Below, piece after piece: positions 16,016 to 24,400 of a stretch of 46,483 nucleotides of DNA. The stretch is from Rhodovulum strictum (GTDB taxonomy: Bacteria > Pseudomonadota > Alphaproteobacteria > Rhodobacterales > Rhodobacteraceae), in assembly GCF_009649175.1 (NCBI RefSeq), contig NZ_WJPO01000032.1:1-46483 (forward strand), given 5' to 3'. Below the pieces are notes generated by a model. The model did not search any database. It was not told the origin of the DNA and worked only from the letters and a program-made list of their open reading frames with translations. Position numbers and translations under genes: made by a program. Positions within the stretch are counted from its first letter, which is position 1; every line of letters starts with the position of its first letter.

Positions 16016-16452
16016 TGCTGACTCTGGACCTGACGAACGCGCCGCGCTGGCTCGATCTGCTGCCCGGGGTGCGGCTGAAGCTGCGCCCGCTGACGACCGC
16101 GCTGATGGTCTCGGCCCGCGCAGATCCCGCGGTCGAGGCCTTGCCGGCCGAGGCCACGACCGAGGAACTGGCGCTCGCCATGGCCAAGGCGGTGGCCCGT
16201 CTGGCGATCCTCGAGTGGGAGGGCGTCGGCGACGCCGAGGGCAACCCGGTCGCTGTCAGCCCCGAGGGGATCGACGCGCTCCTCGAAATCTGGCCCGCCT
16301 TCGAGGCCTTCCAGGCGGCCTATGTGGCGAAGGGGCTGCTGCTGGAACAGGAAAAAAACGCCTCATCGCCCTCGCCGAGTGGTCCTACGGCGGGGGCGAA
16401 AGCTACTGCGCGGCCTGCCCGCAAGCCTGCCCGGACTGCCCGGCAAGACTGA
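16015..16452 (+). CDS. Tail assembly chaperone gpG-like (zero-frame product)
   Basis: 145 aa in the zero frame. The N-terminal part (LTLDLTNAPRWLDLLPGVRL) is beta-rich, followed by helices and IDALLEIWPAFEAFQAAYVA. After residue 115 the zero frame enters a low-complexity Ala/Pro/Lys tail (SSPSPSGPTAGAKATARPA) typical of a region constrained by an overlapping frame. It lies between tail tube and tape measure, where lambda has G/GT. gpG-type proteins coat the tape measure before tube polymerisation. Confidence 0.72.
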   Translation: MLTLDLTNAPRWLDLLPGVRLKLRPLTTALMVSARADPAVEALPAEATTEELALAMAKAVARLAILEWEGVGDAEGNPVAVSPEGIDALLEIWPAFEAFQAAYVAKGLLLEQEKNASSPSPSGPTAGAKATARPARKPARTARQD

Positions 16453-16679
16453 ACCGGCCGCTGACCTGGGAGGGCGGCCAGGTCTGGGACCTGGCGCAGC
16501 GCCTCGGCGGCCAGCTGCGCATCCTGCCCGGCGCGGTGATCGGGTGGGACATGGGCGCGGCGCTCGCGCTGGGCTGTGCGCTGGGTGTTCCGCCCCTCGC
16601 CATGGCCGAGTTCCTGCCGCCCATCGAGGCCGTGATGGTGCGCCGGATCAACGAGCAGATGGCGGCAGAGCGCGGCTGA
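16015..16679 (+). CDS. Tail assembly chaperone gpGT-like, made by -1 ribosomal frameshift
   Basis: Join 16015-16359 with 16359-16679, about 221 aa. The ribosome reads gpG to the slippery A AAA AAC (16353-16359), slips back one base and continues as RLIALAEWSYGGGESYCAAC. The T part has a Cys cluster (CAACPQACPDC) then a helical region ending EAVMVRRINEQMAAERG. It lacks its own convincing start near the overlap. As in lambda, the minor GT product would bridge tape measure and tube subunits. It ends three bases before reversed vapC. Confidence 0.7.
16353..16397 (+). promoter_or_regulatory. Programmed -1 frameshift signal
   Basis: The slippery heptamer A AAA AAC (16353-16359) is in the correct zero-frame phase (GAA AAA AAC). 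Eight bases downstream is a stem of GCCCTCGCCG (16368-16377) with CGGCGGGGGC (16388-16397): ten pairs including one G-U, with a ten-base loop. A seven-A run is conspicuous in DNA this GC-rich. Confidence 0.75.
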
Positions 16680-16682
16680 TGG

Positions 16683-17063
16683 TCAGGTGTCTACCTTCGG
16701 GATGAGCCGGACCCCCGGCAGACCGTCGAAATGTGCATCGCAGGTCAACAGCGTGGCGCCCTGCGCCCGCGCCGTGGCGAAGACGATGGCATCGGCGGTG
16801 GCGAGGCGATGCGCGCGGCAGGCCTCGGCCGCCGCGAGCGCGATCTCGGTGTCGAGCGGCACGACCCGGCAGACCTGCGTGAAGGCGATCACTTGATCGG
16901 CCTTGTCCTCGCCCACCTCGCGGGCGAGCCACTTGGCGAGTTCGAGCTGGACCATGGTGGGCACGACCCAGGCCTCCTGCTCGGGCAGATTTCCGGCGAC
17001 CGCCTCGCCGGTGGGCGAGCCGATCAGCCATTCGATCCAGGCCGAGGTGTCGACGAGGACCAT
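16683..17063 (-). CDS. vapC: VapC-type PIN-domain toxin ribonuclease
   Basis: 126 aa from the ATG at 17063. PIN-domain acidic residues are visible: the first D in MVLVDTSAWIEWL (D5), E in VPTMVQLELAKWL, D in HRLATADAIVFATA and D in GATLLTCDAHFDGL. VapC toxins are Mg-dependent RNases that usually cleave tRNA or rRNA. The start overlaps the antitoxin stop by one base. The longer frame upstream to 17597 is antisense to tape measure and not real. The cassette is reversed and ends three bases from the gpGT stop. Confidence 0.9.
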   Translation of the reverse strand: MVLVDTSAWIEWLIGSPTGEAVAGNLPEQEAWVVPTMVQLELAKWLAREVGEDKADQVIAFTQVCRVVPLDTEIALAAAEACRAHRLATADAIVFATARAQGATLLTCDAHFDGLPGVRLIPKVDT

Positions 17064-17281
17064 CAGGTCCGGTCCGACCGGTCGCGAAAGTCCTCGGGCC
17101 GCGCACCCTTCGCGAGCCCTTGAAGGCTCTCCTTCTTCGGCACCGGCACGAGCAGCACGCCGGTACCCTTCGGGATGAAGGCAAAGGTCAGCCCGGCCTC
17201 CCAGGCTTGCGCCGTCCGGATCGCCTTGGGGATCGAGATCTGGAACTTCGAGGACAGGGTCGCGGTCTCGGCCATTGTCAT
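17063..17281 (-). CDS. vapB: AbrB/MazE-type antitoxin (VapB)
   Basis: 72 aa; a second ATG at 17275 is an alternative start. The N-terminal swapped-hairpin DNA-binding domain is ATLSSKFQISIPKAIRTAQA then GLTFAFIPKGTGVLLVPV, and the short basic/acidic C-terminus (GLAKGARPEDFRDRSDRT) would neutralise VapC. It is the first gene of the reversed vapBC cassette. The inverted repeat at 17287-17306 is six bases from its start, so autorepression is likely. Confidence 0.85.
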   Translation of the reverse strand: MTMAETATLSSKFQISIPKAIRTAQAWEAGLTFAFIPKGTGVLLVPVPKKESLQGLAKGARPEDFRDRSDRT

Positions 17282-17310
17282 ACGCCTTATTGGTCGATGC
17301 CAATAACGTA
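17281..17310. promoter_or_regulatory. Candidate vapBC operator
   Basis: TTATTGG-TCGATG-CCAATAA at 17287-17306 is a perfect seven-base inverted repeat, flanked by TACG (17281-17284) and its complement CGTA (17307-17310). It sits between vapB and tape measure, whose own AAGGAG ribosome site is at about 17332. VapB-type antitoxins bind such repeats to repress their promoter. Confidence 0.55.
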
Positions 17311-17343
17311 AGACACGCGAGCCACCAAGGCAAGGAGCATCCG

Positions 17344-19518
17344 ATGACCGAGAAACGCGTATCCGTCCGCCTCGCGGCGGTGGGCGGACGGCAAGTGCGT
17401 GCCGAACTGGAGGGCGTCGGCGAGGCCGGGGCCCGTGGCTTCGGTCGACTGTCGCGCGAGATGGAGCTGGCCAATACCCGGCTTGCCGCCTTCGCGCGCC
17501 GGGCCCGGATCGCGGCGGCGGCTGCGGCCGGGGCGCTGGCGGCGGCAGCCACGGCGATGATCCGCTCGGGCCTGTCCGTCGTGGATGCGCAGGCCAAGCT
17601 CGCGGCCTCGCTCGATACGACGGTGGCGTCGATCCAAGTGCTGGAGCGCGCGGGCGATCTGGCGGGCGTGTCGATGGGTCAGGTCGAACAGGCGGCGATG
17701 CAGCTGACGCGACGGCTGAGCCAGGCCGCCGTCGGGGCCGGGCCCGCGACGGAAGCCCTGCGCCGCCTGCGGCTGTCGGCGGGGGAGTTGCAGGCCCTGC
17801 CGCTCGACCAGCGCATCGCGCTGATCCAGGATCGGCTGGCAGACCTCGTGCCCGAGGCGGAACGCGCGGCCATCGCCTCGCAGCTCTTCGGCGACCGGGC
17901 TGCGCTGGTCTTCACGCGGATCGATACGGCCACGCTGCGTCAGGCGACACAGGATGTGCGGGATTTCGGGGTGGTGGTCAGCGATCAGGACGCGCGCCAG
18001 ATCGAACGGACCAATGACGCGATCTCGCGACTCGGCCTGATCTGGCGCGGGCTGTCGAACCAGCTGGCGGTCGCGGCGGCGCCTGCGCTGGAGGCGGTGG
18101 CCGACGCCATGGCAGCAGTCGCACGCACCACCGGGCCGCTCGGCATCGCGATCCGGACCCTGTTCGACAATCTCGGCCGTCTCGTCAGCATCGCGGGCAC
18201 CTTTGCCGCCCTCATGGCCGGGCGCTGGGTCGCAGGCCTCGCGGCGGCTGCGCTCTCGGTGCGCGGACTGGCCACTGCGCTTGTGATCCTGCGTGGGGCA
18301 CTGATCCGCACCGGCATCGGGGCGCTGATCGTCGGTGCGGGCGAGCTGGTCTATCAGTTCTCCCGCCTCGTCACCGGGGCGGGCGGCTTTGGGAACGCGC
18401 TGGAGCTGATGGGCAACGTGGCCCGCGCGGTCTGGGACGGCATCAAGACCACGATGGGCTCGCTGGTCGACGATTTCCGGGCCCTGCGCGCGGATATCGA
18501 GGGCATCTGGACCCGGCTCATGGCCTTCCTTGCCGGGAAGTGGGCCGACTTCCTCGGCATGATCGGCCCGACCTTCAACGCCGTGGCCGACAGGATTGGC
18601 GCGGATTTCCAGATCGACTGGTTCGGCGCGCAGTCCTGGGCCTCGATGCTCGACCATGCCGCCAGCAACGCAGGCACAATGGCCGAACGCTTCCGCGAGC
18701 GCGCGGCCGACACGCGCGCGGGGGCGTTCGACGGGGTCCGCGAGGCCGTCACCGCGCTGGTCGATGCCGTGCGCGGGTCTGGAGAGGAAACCGAAGGCGC
18801 GCTCGATGCGGCCGCAGCTGGCGCTCGGCGCGTGGCCGAGGCGCTCGACGAGGCGGAGACATCGGCGGGACGCGCGGGCGCTGCCGGGCGGCAGGCGGGA
18901 ATCGACACCGCGACCGGCGCCGAGGAAGCCGTGACCGGATGGCAGGCGGTCACCGCCGCACTCGCCGACTATGCCGCCAAGGCGCGCGAGATCGGGGCCG
19001 ATATCGGCGAGGCGCTCGTTGGCGCGTTCGGCGCGGCCGAGAACGCGGTTGCCGACTTCGTGCGCAAGGGCAAGCTCGACTTCCGCGATCTGGTGACCTC
19101 GATGATCGCCGATCTCGCCCGGCTCGCCGCGCGGCGCTTCATCCTCGGGCCGCTCGCAGGGCTTCTGTCAGGGGTGCTTGGCGGCGCCGGGGGCATGTTC
19201 GCCTCTGTCCTGCACGCTGGCGGCACGGTGGGCATGCCCGGCCCCGGCCGGATGGTCCCGGCGCTGGCCTTCGCGGGCGCGCCGAGGATGCATTCGGGCG
19301 GCTGGGTCGGCCTCAAGCCGGACGAGGTGCCTGCCATCCTCCAGCGCGGCGAGCGCGTGCTCTCGCGCCGCGAAGCCGCCGGGTACGGCGGGCGCGGCAG
19401 CGCACCCAGCGTCAACGTCACCATCATGGCCCGCGACGCGGAGAGCTTCCGCCAATCGCGCACGCAGGTCGCCGCCGACATCGCCCGGGCGGTGTCGATG
19501 GGCCGACGCGGTCTCTGA
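17344..19518 (+). CDS. Tail tape measure protein
   Basis: 724 aa from ATG at 17344 (AAGGAG seven bases upstream), the longest structural protein before the fibre genes; its length should set tail length. The N-terminus is charged and helical (MTEKRVSVRLAAVGGRQVRA). An Ala-rich hydrophobic stretch follows at about 56-75 (IAAAAAAGALAAAATAMI) and a long hydrophobic region at about 275-340, as usual for tape measures that enter the host envelope. The C-terminal third includes EAVTGWQAVTAALADYAAKA and FRDLVTSMIADLARLAARRF, a lambda-type tail. The gene appears intact. Confidence 0.9.
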   Translation: MTEKRVSVRLAAVGGRQVRAELEGVGEAGARGFGRLSREMELANTRLAAFARRARIAAAAAAGALAAAATAMIRSGLSVVDAQAKLAASLDTTVASIQVLERAGDLAGVSMGQVEQAAMQLTRRLSQAAVGAGPATEALRRLRLSAGELQALPLDQRIALIQDRLADLVPEAERAAIASQLFGDRAALVFTRIDTATLRQATQDVRDFGVVVSDQDARQIERTNDAISRLGLIWRGLSNQLAVAAAPALEAVADAMAAVARTTGPLGIAIRTLFDNLGRLVSIAGTFAALMAGRWVAGLAAAALSVRGLATALVILRGALIRTGIGALIVGAGELVYQFSRLVTGAGGFGNALELMGNVARAVWDGIKTTMGSLVDDFRALRADIEGIWTRLMAFLAGKWADFLGMIGPTFNAVADRIGADFQIDWFGAQSWASMLDHAASNAGTMAERFRERAADTRAGAFDGVREAVTALVDAVRGSGEETEGALDAAAAGARRVAEALDEAETSAGRAGAAGRQAGIDTATGAEEAVTGWQAVTAALADYAAKAREIGADIGEALVGAFGAAENAVADFVRKGKLDFRDLVTSMIADLARLAARRFILGPLAGLLSGVLGGAGGMFASVLHAGGTVGMPGPGRMVPALAFAGAPRMHSGGWVGLKPDEVPAILQRGERVLSRREAAGYGGRGSAPSVNVTIMARDAESFRQSRTQVAADIARAVSMGRRGL

Positions 19519-19529
19519 GGATCCCGAGC

Positions 19530-20156
19530 ATGGCGTTTCACGAGGTCCGGTTTCCGGACGCGATCAGCCGTGGCGCGCGTGGCGGGCCGGAACGGCGCAC
19601 GCAAGTGGTGGAACTGGCGAGCGGCGACGAGGAGCGCAACGCCAGCTGGGCGAACTCGCGCCGCCGCTACGACGTCGCCTACGGCATCCGCCGCGCCGAC
19701 GATCTGGCCGCCGTCGTCGCCTTCTTCGAGGCGCGCAACGGGCGCCTCCACGGCTTCCGCTTCAAGGACTGGGCCGACCACAAATCTTGCCTGCCCTCGG
19801 GCACGCCCTCGCCGCTGGACCAGCCCCTCGGCACCGGCGACGGGGTGAGGACCGCCTTCCAGTTGGCAAAGCGCTATGCATCGGGCGGGCAGTCCTGGAC
19901 GCGCGCCATCACCAAGCCCGTCGCGGGCACCGTCCGCGTGGCCCTCGGCGGGACCGAGCAGCTCTCGGGCTGGTCGGTCGATACCAGCACCGGCCTCGTC
20001 ACCTTCGGCTCGGCCCCCGCGGCGGGCATCCCCGTCACCGCGGGCTTCGAGTTCGACACCCCCGTCCGTTTCGACACCGACACGCTCGACGTGACGCTCG
20101 ACCTCGAGCGCCTCGGGTCCATCGCCTCCATCCCGCTTCTGGAGATCCGCAGATGA
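19530..20156 (+). CDS. DUF2460 tail protein (GTA-like distal tail)
   Basis: 208 aa from ATG at 19530. MAFHEVRFPDAISRGARGGP then VVELASGDEERNASWANSRR and RYDVAYGIR are the DUF2460 signature, as in Rhodobacter capsulatus GTA tail genes; the C-terminal half (FDTPVRFDTDTLDVTLDLER) is also typical. In GTA the protein forms the distal-tail ring linking tube to baseplate hub. The stop overlaps the DUF2163 start. It begins the GTA-like block of four genes. Confidence 0.9.
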   Translation: MAFHEVRFPDAISRGARGGPERRTQVVELASGDEERNASWANSRRRYDVAYGIRRADDLAAVVAFFEARNGRLHGFRFKDWADHKSCLPSGTPSPLDQPLGTGDGVRTAFQLAKRYASGGQSWTRAITKPVAGTVRVALGGTEQLSGWSVDTSTGLVTFGSAPAAGIPVTAGFEFDTPVRFDTDTLDVTLDLERLGSIASIPLLEIRR

Positions 20157-21037
20157 AGCAACTCGCCCCCGCCCTGCAGGCGCATCTCGATGACGGCACG
20201 ACAACGCTGGGCTGGTGCTGGCGCATCACGCGGGCTGATGGTGTGGCCTTCGGCTTCACCGATCACGACCGGGTGCTCAACTTCGATGGGACGGACTTCG
20301 AGCCCGAGAGCGGCTTCACCGCCTCCGAGGTTCGGGCCGGATCGGACCTGTCGGTCGACGCGCAGGATGCCGAGGGGGTGCTGTCCTCCGACCGGATCAC
20401 CGAGACCGACATCCTCGACGGGCGCTGGGACAATGCCGAGGTCGAGCTCTGGCGGGTGAACTGGGCCGATCCCGGCCAGCGCGTGCTGCTGCGCCGGGGC
20501 GCCATCGGCCAGGTCCGGCGCGGGCGCGTGGCCTTCGTGGCCGAGGTGCGCAGCCTCGCCCATGCGCTGGGCCAGACGGTCGGACGGACCTTCCAGGCGG
20601 GCTGCGACGCCGCGCTGGGCGATGGCCGCTGCGGCGTGAACCTCGAGGCGGCGGCGTTTCGCGGCACGGGCACGGTCACCGACATCCTGCGCGACCGGGC
20701 CTTCACGGCCTCAGGCCTGTTCGCCTTCGCGGCGGGATGGTTCGCGCATGGGACGGTTGAGTGGACCTCGGGCGCGAACGCCGGGCGCCGGGCGGAGGTA
20801 TTGTCGCACGACGTGGTCGACGGGCTCGCGATCCTGACGCTGCTCGAGGCTCCGGTGCGCCCTGTCGCCGAGGGCGACAGCTTCCTCTCGCGGGCGGGCT
20901 GCGACAAGCGCGTCGCCACCTGCGGCGCGAAGTTCGGGAATGTCGCGAACTTCCGGGGTTTCCCGCATATCCCCGGCCAGGACACCATCCTGCGCTACGC
21001 CTCGCGCGACGGCGGGCATGACGGAGCGGTGCTGTGA
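20153..21037 (+). CDS. DUF2163 baseplate hub protein (GTA-like)
   Basis: 294 aa. The N-terminal DUF2163 domain covers LGWCWRITRADGVAFGFTDH, TGF-type motif GFTASEVRAGSDLSVDAQDA and ETDILDGRWDNAEVELWRVN. The C-terminal conserved domain has AGCDAALGDGRCGV, AGCDKRVATCGAKFGNVANF and RGFPHIPGQD, with paired cysteines. Older databases call it a FAD-dependent dehydrogenase, which nothing here supports. It overlaps the genes on both sides by four bases. Confidence 0.9.
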   Translation: MKQLAPALQAHLDDGTTTLGWCWRITRADGVAFGFTDHDRVLNFDGTDFEPESGFTASEVRAGSDLSVDAQDAEGVLSSDRITETDILDGRWDNAEVELWRVNWADPGQRVLLRRGAIGQVRRGRVAFVAEVRSLAHALGQTVGRTFQAGCDAALGDGRCGVNLEAAAFRGTGTVTDILRDRAFTASGLFAFAAGWFAHGTVEWTSGANAGRRAEVLSHDVVDGLAILTLLEAPVRPVAEGDSFLSRAGCDKRVATCGAKFGNVANFRGFPHIPGQDTILRYASRDGGHDGAVL

Positions 21038-21480
21038 CAGCGCCACGCGCTGCCGCCGATCCGGCGTTTGTCATCACCATCGCCCGCGCCTGGCTGGGCA
21101 CGCCCTACCACGACCAGGCGAGCGTCAAGGGTGTGGGCTGCGACTGCCTCGGCCTCGCCCGTGGCGTCTGGCGCGAGGTGGTCGGCCCCGAGCCCTATCC
21201 GATCCCGCCCTACAGCCGGGACTGGGGCGAGACCGGGCCGCGCGAAGTGCTTGCCGAGGGCGCGCGGGGCATGATGATCGAGGTGCCGCCCGCAGAGGCC
21301 GGGCCCGGCGCGCTGATCCTCTTCCGCATGATGCCCCGCGCCATCGCCAAGCATGTCGGGATCCTCACCCGACCCCACTGCTTCATCCACGCCTATGAGC
21401 GGCTTGGCGTGATCGAAGAACCGCTCACCCCGTCCTGGCGGCGGCGCATCGCCTTCGCCTTCCTGTTCCCGCAACGTTGA
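21034..21480 (+). CDS. NlpC/P60 tail-tip peptidase (GTA-like)
   Basis: 148 aa from the GTG at 21034 (GTGA overlap with the preceding stop). The NlpC/P60 catalytic Cys is C38 in VGCDCLGLARG, His is H107 in AKHVGILT, and the third polar residue is probably H119 in HCFIHAY. The enzyme should cut cell-wall peptides during DNA entry. It sits between the hub and megatron genes as in GTA. Confidence 0.92.
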   Translation: MTAPRAAADPAFVITIARAWLGTPYHDQASVKGVGCDCLGLARGVWREVVGPEPYPIPPYSRDWGETGPREVLAEGARGMMIEVPPAEAGPGALILFRMMPRAIAKHVGILTRPHCFIHAYERLGVIEEPLTPSWRRRIAFAFLFPQR

Positions 21481-21489
21481 GACCCACAC

Positions 21490-24400
21490 ATGGCCACCCT
21501 CGTACTCGGCGTCGTCGGCTCCAGCATCGGCATGGGTTTCGGCGGCGCGATCCTTGGGCTGTCCGGTGCCGCCATCGGCGGGCTGATCGGCTCGACCGTG
21601 GGCTCGGTCATCGACAGCTGGATCATCTCCTCGCTCGCCCCCACCCAGCGCATCGAGGGCGCGCGGCTGGAGAGCCTGCGCATCACTTCCTCGACCGAGG
21701 GCGCCGTGATCCCGCGGCTCTACGGGCGCATGCGGATCGGCGGCAACATCGTCTGGGCCACGGATTTCCGCGAGGAGACCAGGACCACGACCCAGCGCGG
21801 TGGCGGCAAGGGCGGTGGCGGCGGGAAGGTCCGCACAACGGAGTATCTGTATTTTGCCAGTTTCGCGGTCGCCCTCTGCGAGGGCCCGATTACCGGCATC
21901 GGGCGCATCTGGGCCGATGGCAAGCCGCTCGACATGAGCGGCATCACGATGCGCTGGTATCCGGGGGACGAGGCGCAGGCGGCCGATCCGTTCATCACGG
22001 CGAAGATGGGGGCGGCGAACACGCCGGCCTATCGCGGCACGGCCTATGTCGTGTTCGAGGAACTGCCGCTTTCGGATTTCGGGAACCGGATCCCACAGCT
22101 GAGCTTCGAGGTCTTCCGCCCGCTGGCCGATCCCGACACGGCCGAGGGGCTGACGCGCGCGGTCACCATGATCCCGGCGTCGGGCGAGTTCACCTATGCG
22201 ACACAGGCGATCCGCAAGACCACGGGCGGTGCCTTCGGCGGCACGAGCGGCGGCACCACCACCGCCGAGAACCTGAACGCGCTGCCGGACACCACGGACA
22301 TGGTGGTGGCCCTCGATCGGCTGCAGGCCATGGCGCCGGCGGTCGAGAGCGTCAGCCTCGTGGTCGCCTGGTTCGGCACCGACCTGCGCGCGGGCAACTG
22401 CCAAGTCAGGCCCGGCGTCGAGGTCGCAGTGAAGGCCACGACCCCGCGGGTATGGTCGGTGAACGGCGTGAACCGGGCGAGCGCGCATCTCGTCAGCCGC
22501 GACAGCGAGGACCGGCCGGTCTATGGCGGCACGCCCTCAGACTTCGCGGTGGTGCAGGCCATCCAGGAGATGAAGGCGCGCGGTCTGCGCGTGACCTTTT
22601 ATCCCTTCATCCTCATGGACGTGCCGCCCGGCAACAGCCTTCCGAACCCCTACAGCGACAACGCCGCCGAGGAAGGCCAGCCGGTGTTCCCGTGGCGCGG
22701 GCGGATCACCTGTTCTCCTGCAGCAGGGTTCGCGGGCAGCGTGGACAAGACCGCCACGGCCGCCACGCAGGTCGCGAGCTTCTTCGGAGCCGCGACGCCG
22801 GCCAACTTCTCGGTCTCGGGCGAGATCGTCGGCTGGACCGGCCCCGCGGGGGACTGGGGCCTGCGCCGGATGATCCTGCACTACGCCCATCTCTGCGCGG
22901 CCGCCGGGGGTATCGATGCCTTCCTGATCGGCTCGGAGATGCGCGGGCTGACCACGATCCGCTCGGGCGCGTCCACCTATCCGGCCGTGCAGGCCTTTCG
23001 CGATCTCGCCGCAGCCGTGCGCAGCATCCTCGGGCCCACGACGAAGATCAGCTACGCGGCGGACTGGTCGGAATACTTCGGTCACCAGCCGGGCGATGGC
23101 AGCAATGACGTCTTCTTCCACCTCGACCCGCTCTGGGCCGACGCCAACACCGACTTCATCGGCATCGACAACTACATGCCGCTCTCGGACTGGCGCGACG
23201 GGTTCGAGCATGCCGATGCGCAGGCCGGCTGGCCCGCGATCCACGACCGGGGCTACCTGCAGGCCAATATCGCGGGCGGCGAGGGCTTCGACTGGTTCTA
23301 TGCCTCGGAGGCCGATCGCTCGGAGCAGGCTCGCACGCCGATCAGCGACGGTTCTGCAGGCAAGCCATGGGTCTTCCGCTACAAGGATCTCCGCGCCTGG
23401 TGGTCCGAGCCCCACTTCAACCGCCCTGGAGGGGTGGAAAGCGGCACGCCCACCGCATGGGTGCCGCAGTCGAAGCCCGTCTGGTTCACCGAACTCGGCT
23501 GCCCTGCCATCGACCGGGGCACGAACCAGCCGAATGTCTTCTTCGACCCGAAGTCCTCGGAGAGCTTCACGCCGTATTTCTCGCGCGGCTGGCGGGATGA
23601 CGCGATCCAGCGCGCCTATCTCGAGGCGACGTATCTCTGGTGGAACGATCCGGCGAACAACCCGACCTCGTCCGTCTATGGCGGCCGGATGGTGCACGTG
23701 CCCGAATGCGCCGCCTGGACCTGGGACGCGCGGCCCTATCCGTTTTTCCCCGCGCTGACCGGCGTCTGGACGGACGGGCCCAACTGGCGGCTCGGGCACT
23801 GGCTGACCGGGCGGCTGGGGGCGGTGTCGCTCGCGGCCCTCGTCCGGCACCTCTGCCTGCGCGCCGGTCTCCCGGCGAATCGCATCGACGTCACCGGCCT
23901 CTGGGGCGCGGTCGAGGGCTATGTGATCGGCGCACTGGAAAGCCCGCGTGCGTCCATCACCACGCTCGCGCGGCATTTCGGCTTCGATGCGGTCGAGACC
24001 GGCGGGGTGATCCGCTTCGTCATGCGCGGGCGCGCGGCGGTGGCCGAGATCGGTGCCGACGATCTGGTCGCCACCCCCGATCCGCGCGCCGAAGGGCTGG
24101 AACTCACCCGCGCGCAAGAGACCGAGCTGCCGCAAGCGCTCAAGTGGCAACTGGCGCGGGCAGACGAGGACTATGACGCGGCTCAGGTCGAGGCGCAGCG
24201 CATTACCGTGTCCACGAGCCGGATCGCCTCGGAAGCCTTCCCCATGGCCGTCGCGCCCGAGGAAGCCGAGCGCCGCTGCCGCCGCGCCCTGATGGAAGCC
24301 TGGATCGGCCGCGAGACCGCGAGCTTCCGCCTGCCACCCTCGCGTCTGGCGCTCGACCCGGCCGACGTGATCCGGCTGCAGCACGACGGGCGCAGCCTCG

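Noticed and set aside
20153-21037. FAD/FMN dehydrogenase label commonly attached to this family
   Set aside because: No dinucleotide-binding motif is visible; the DUF2163 tail-hub identity and synteny explain it.
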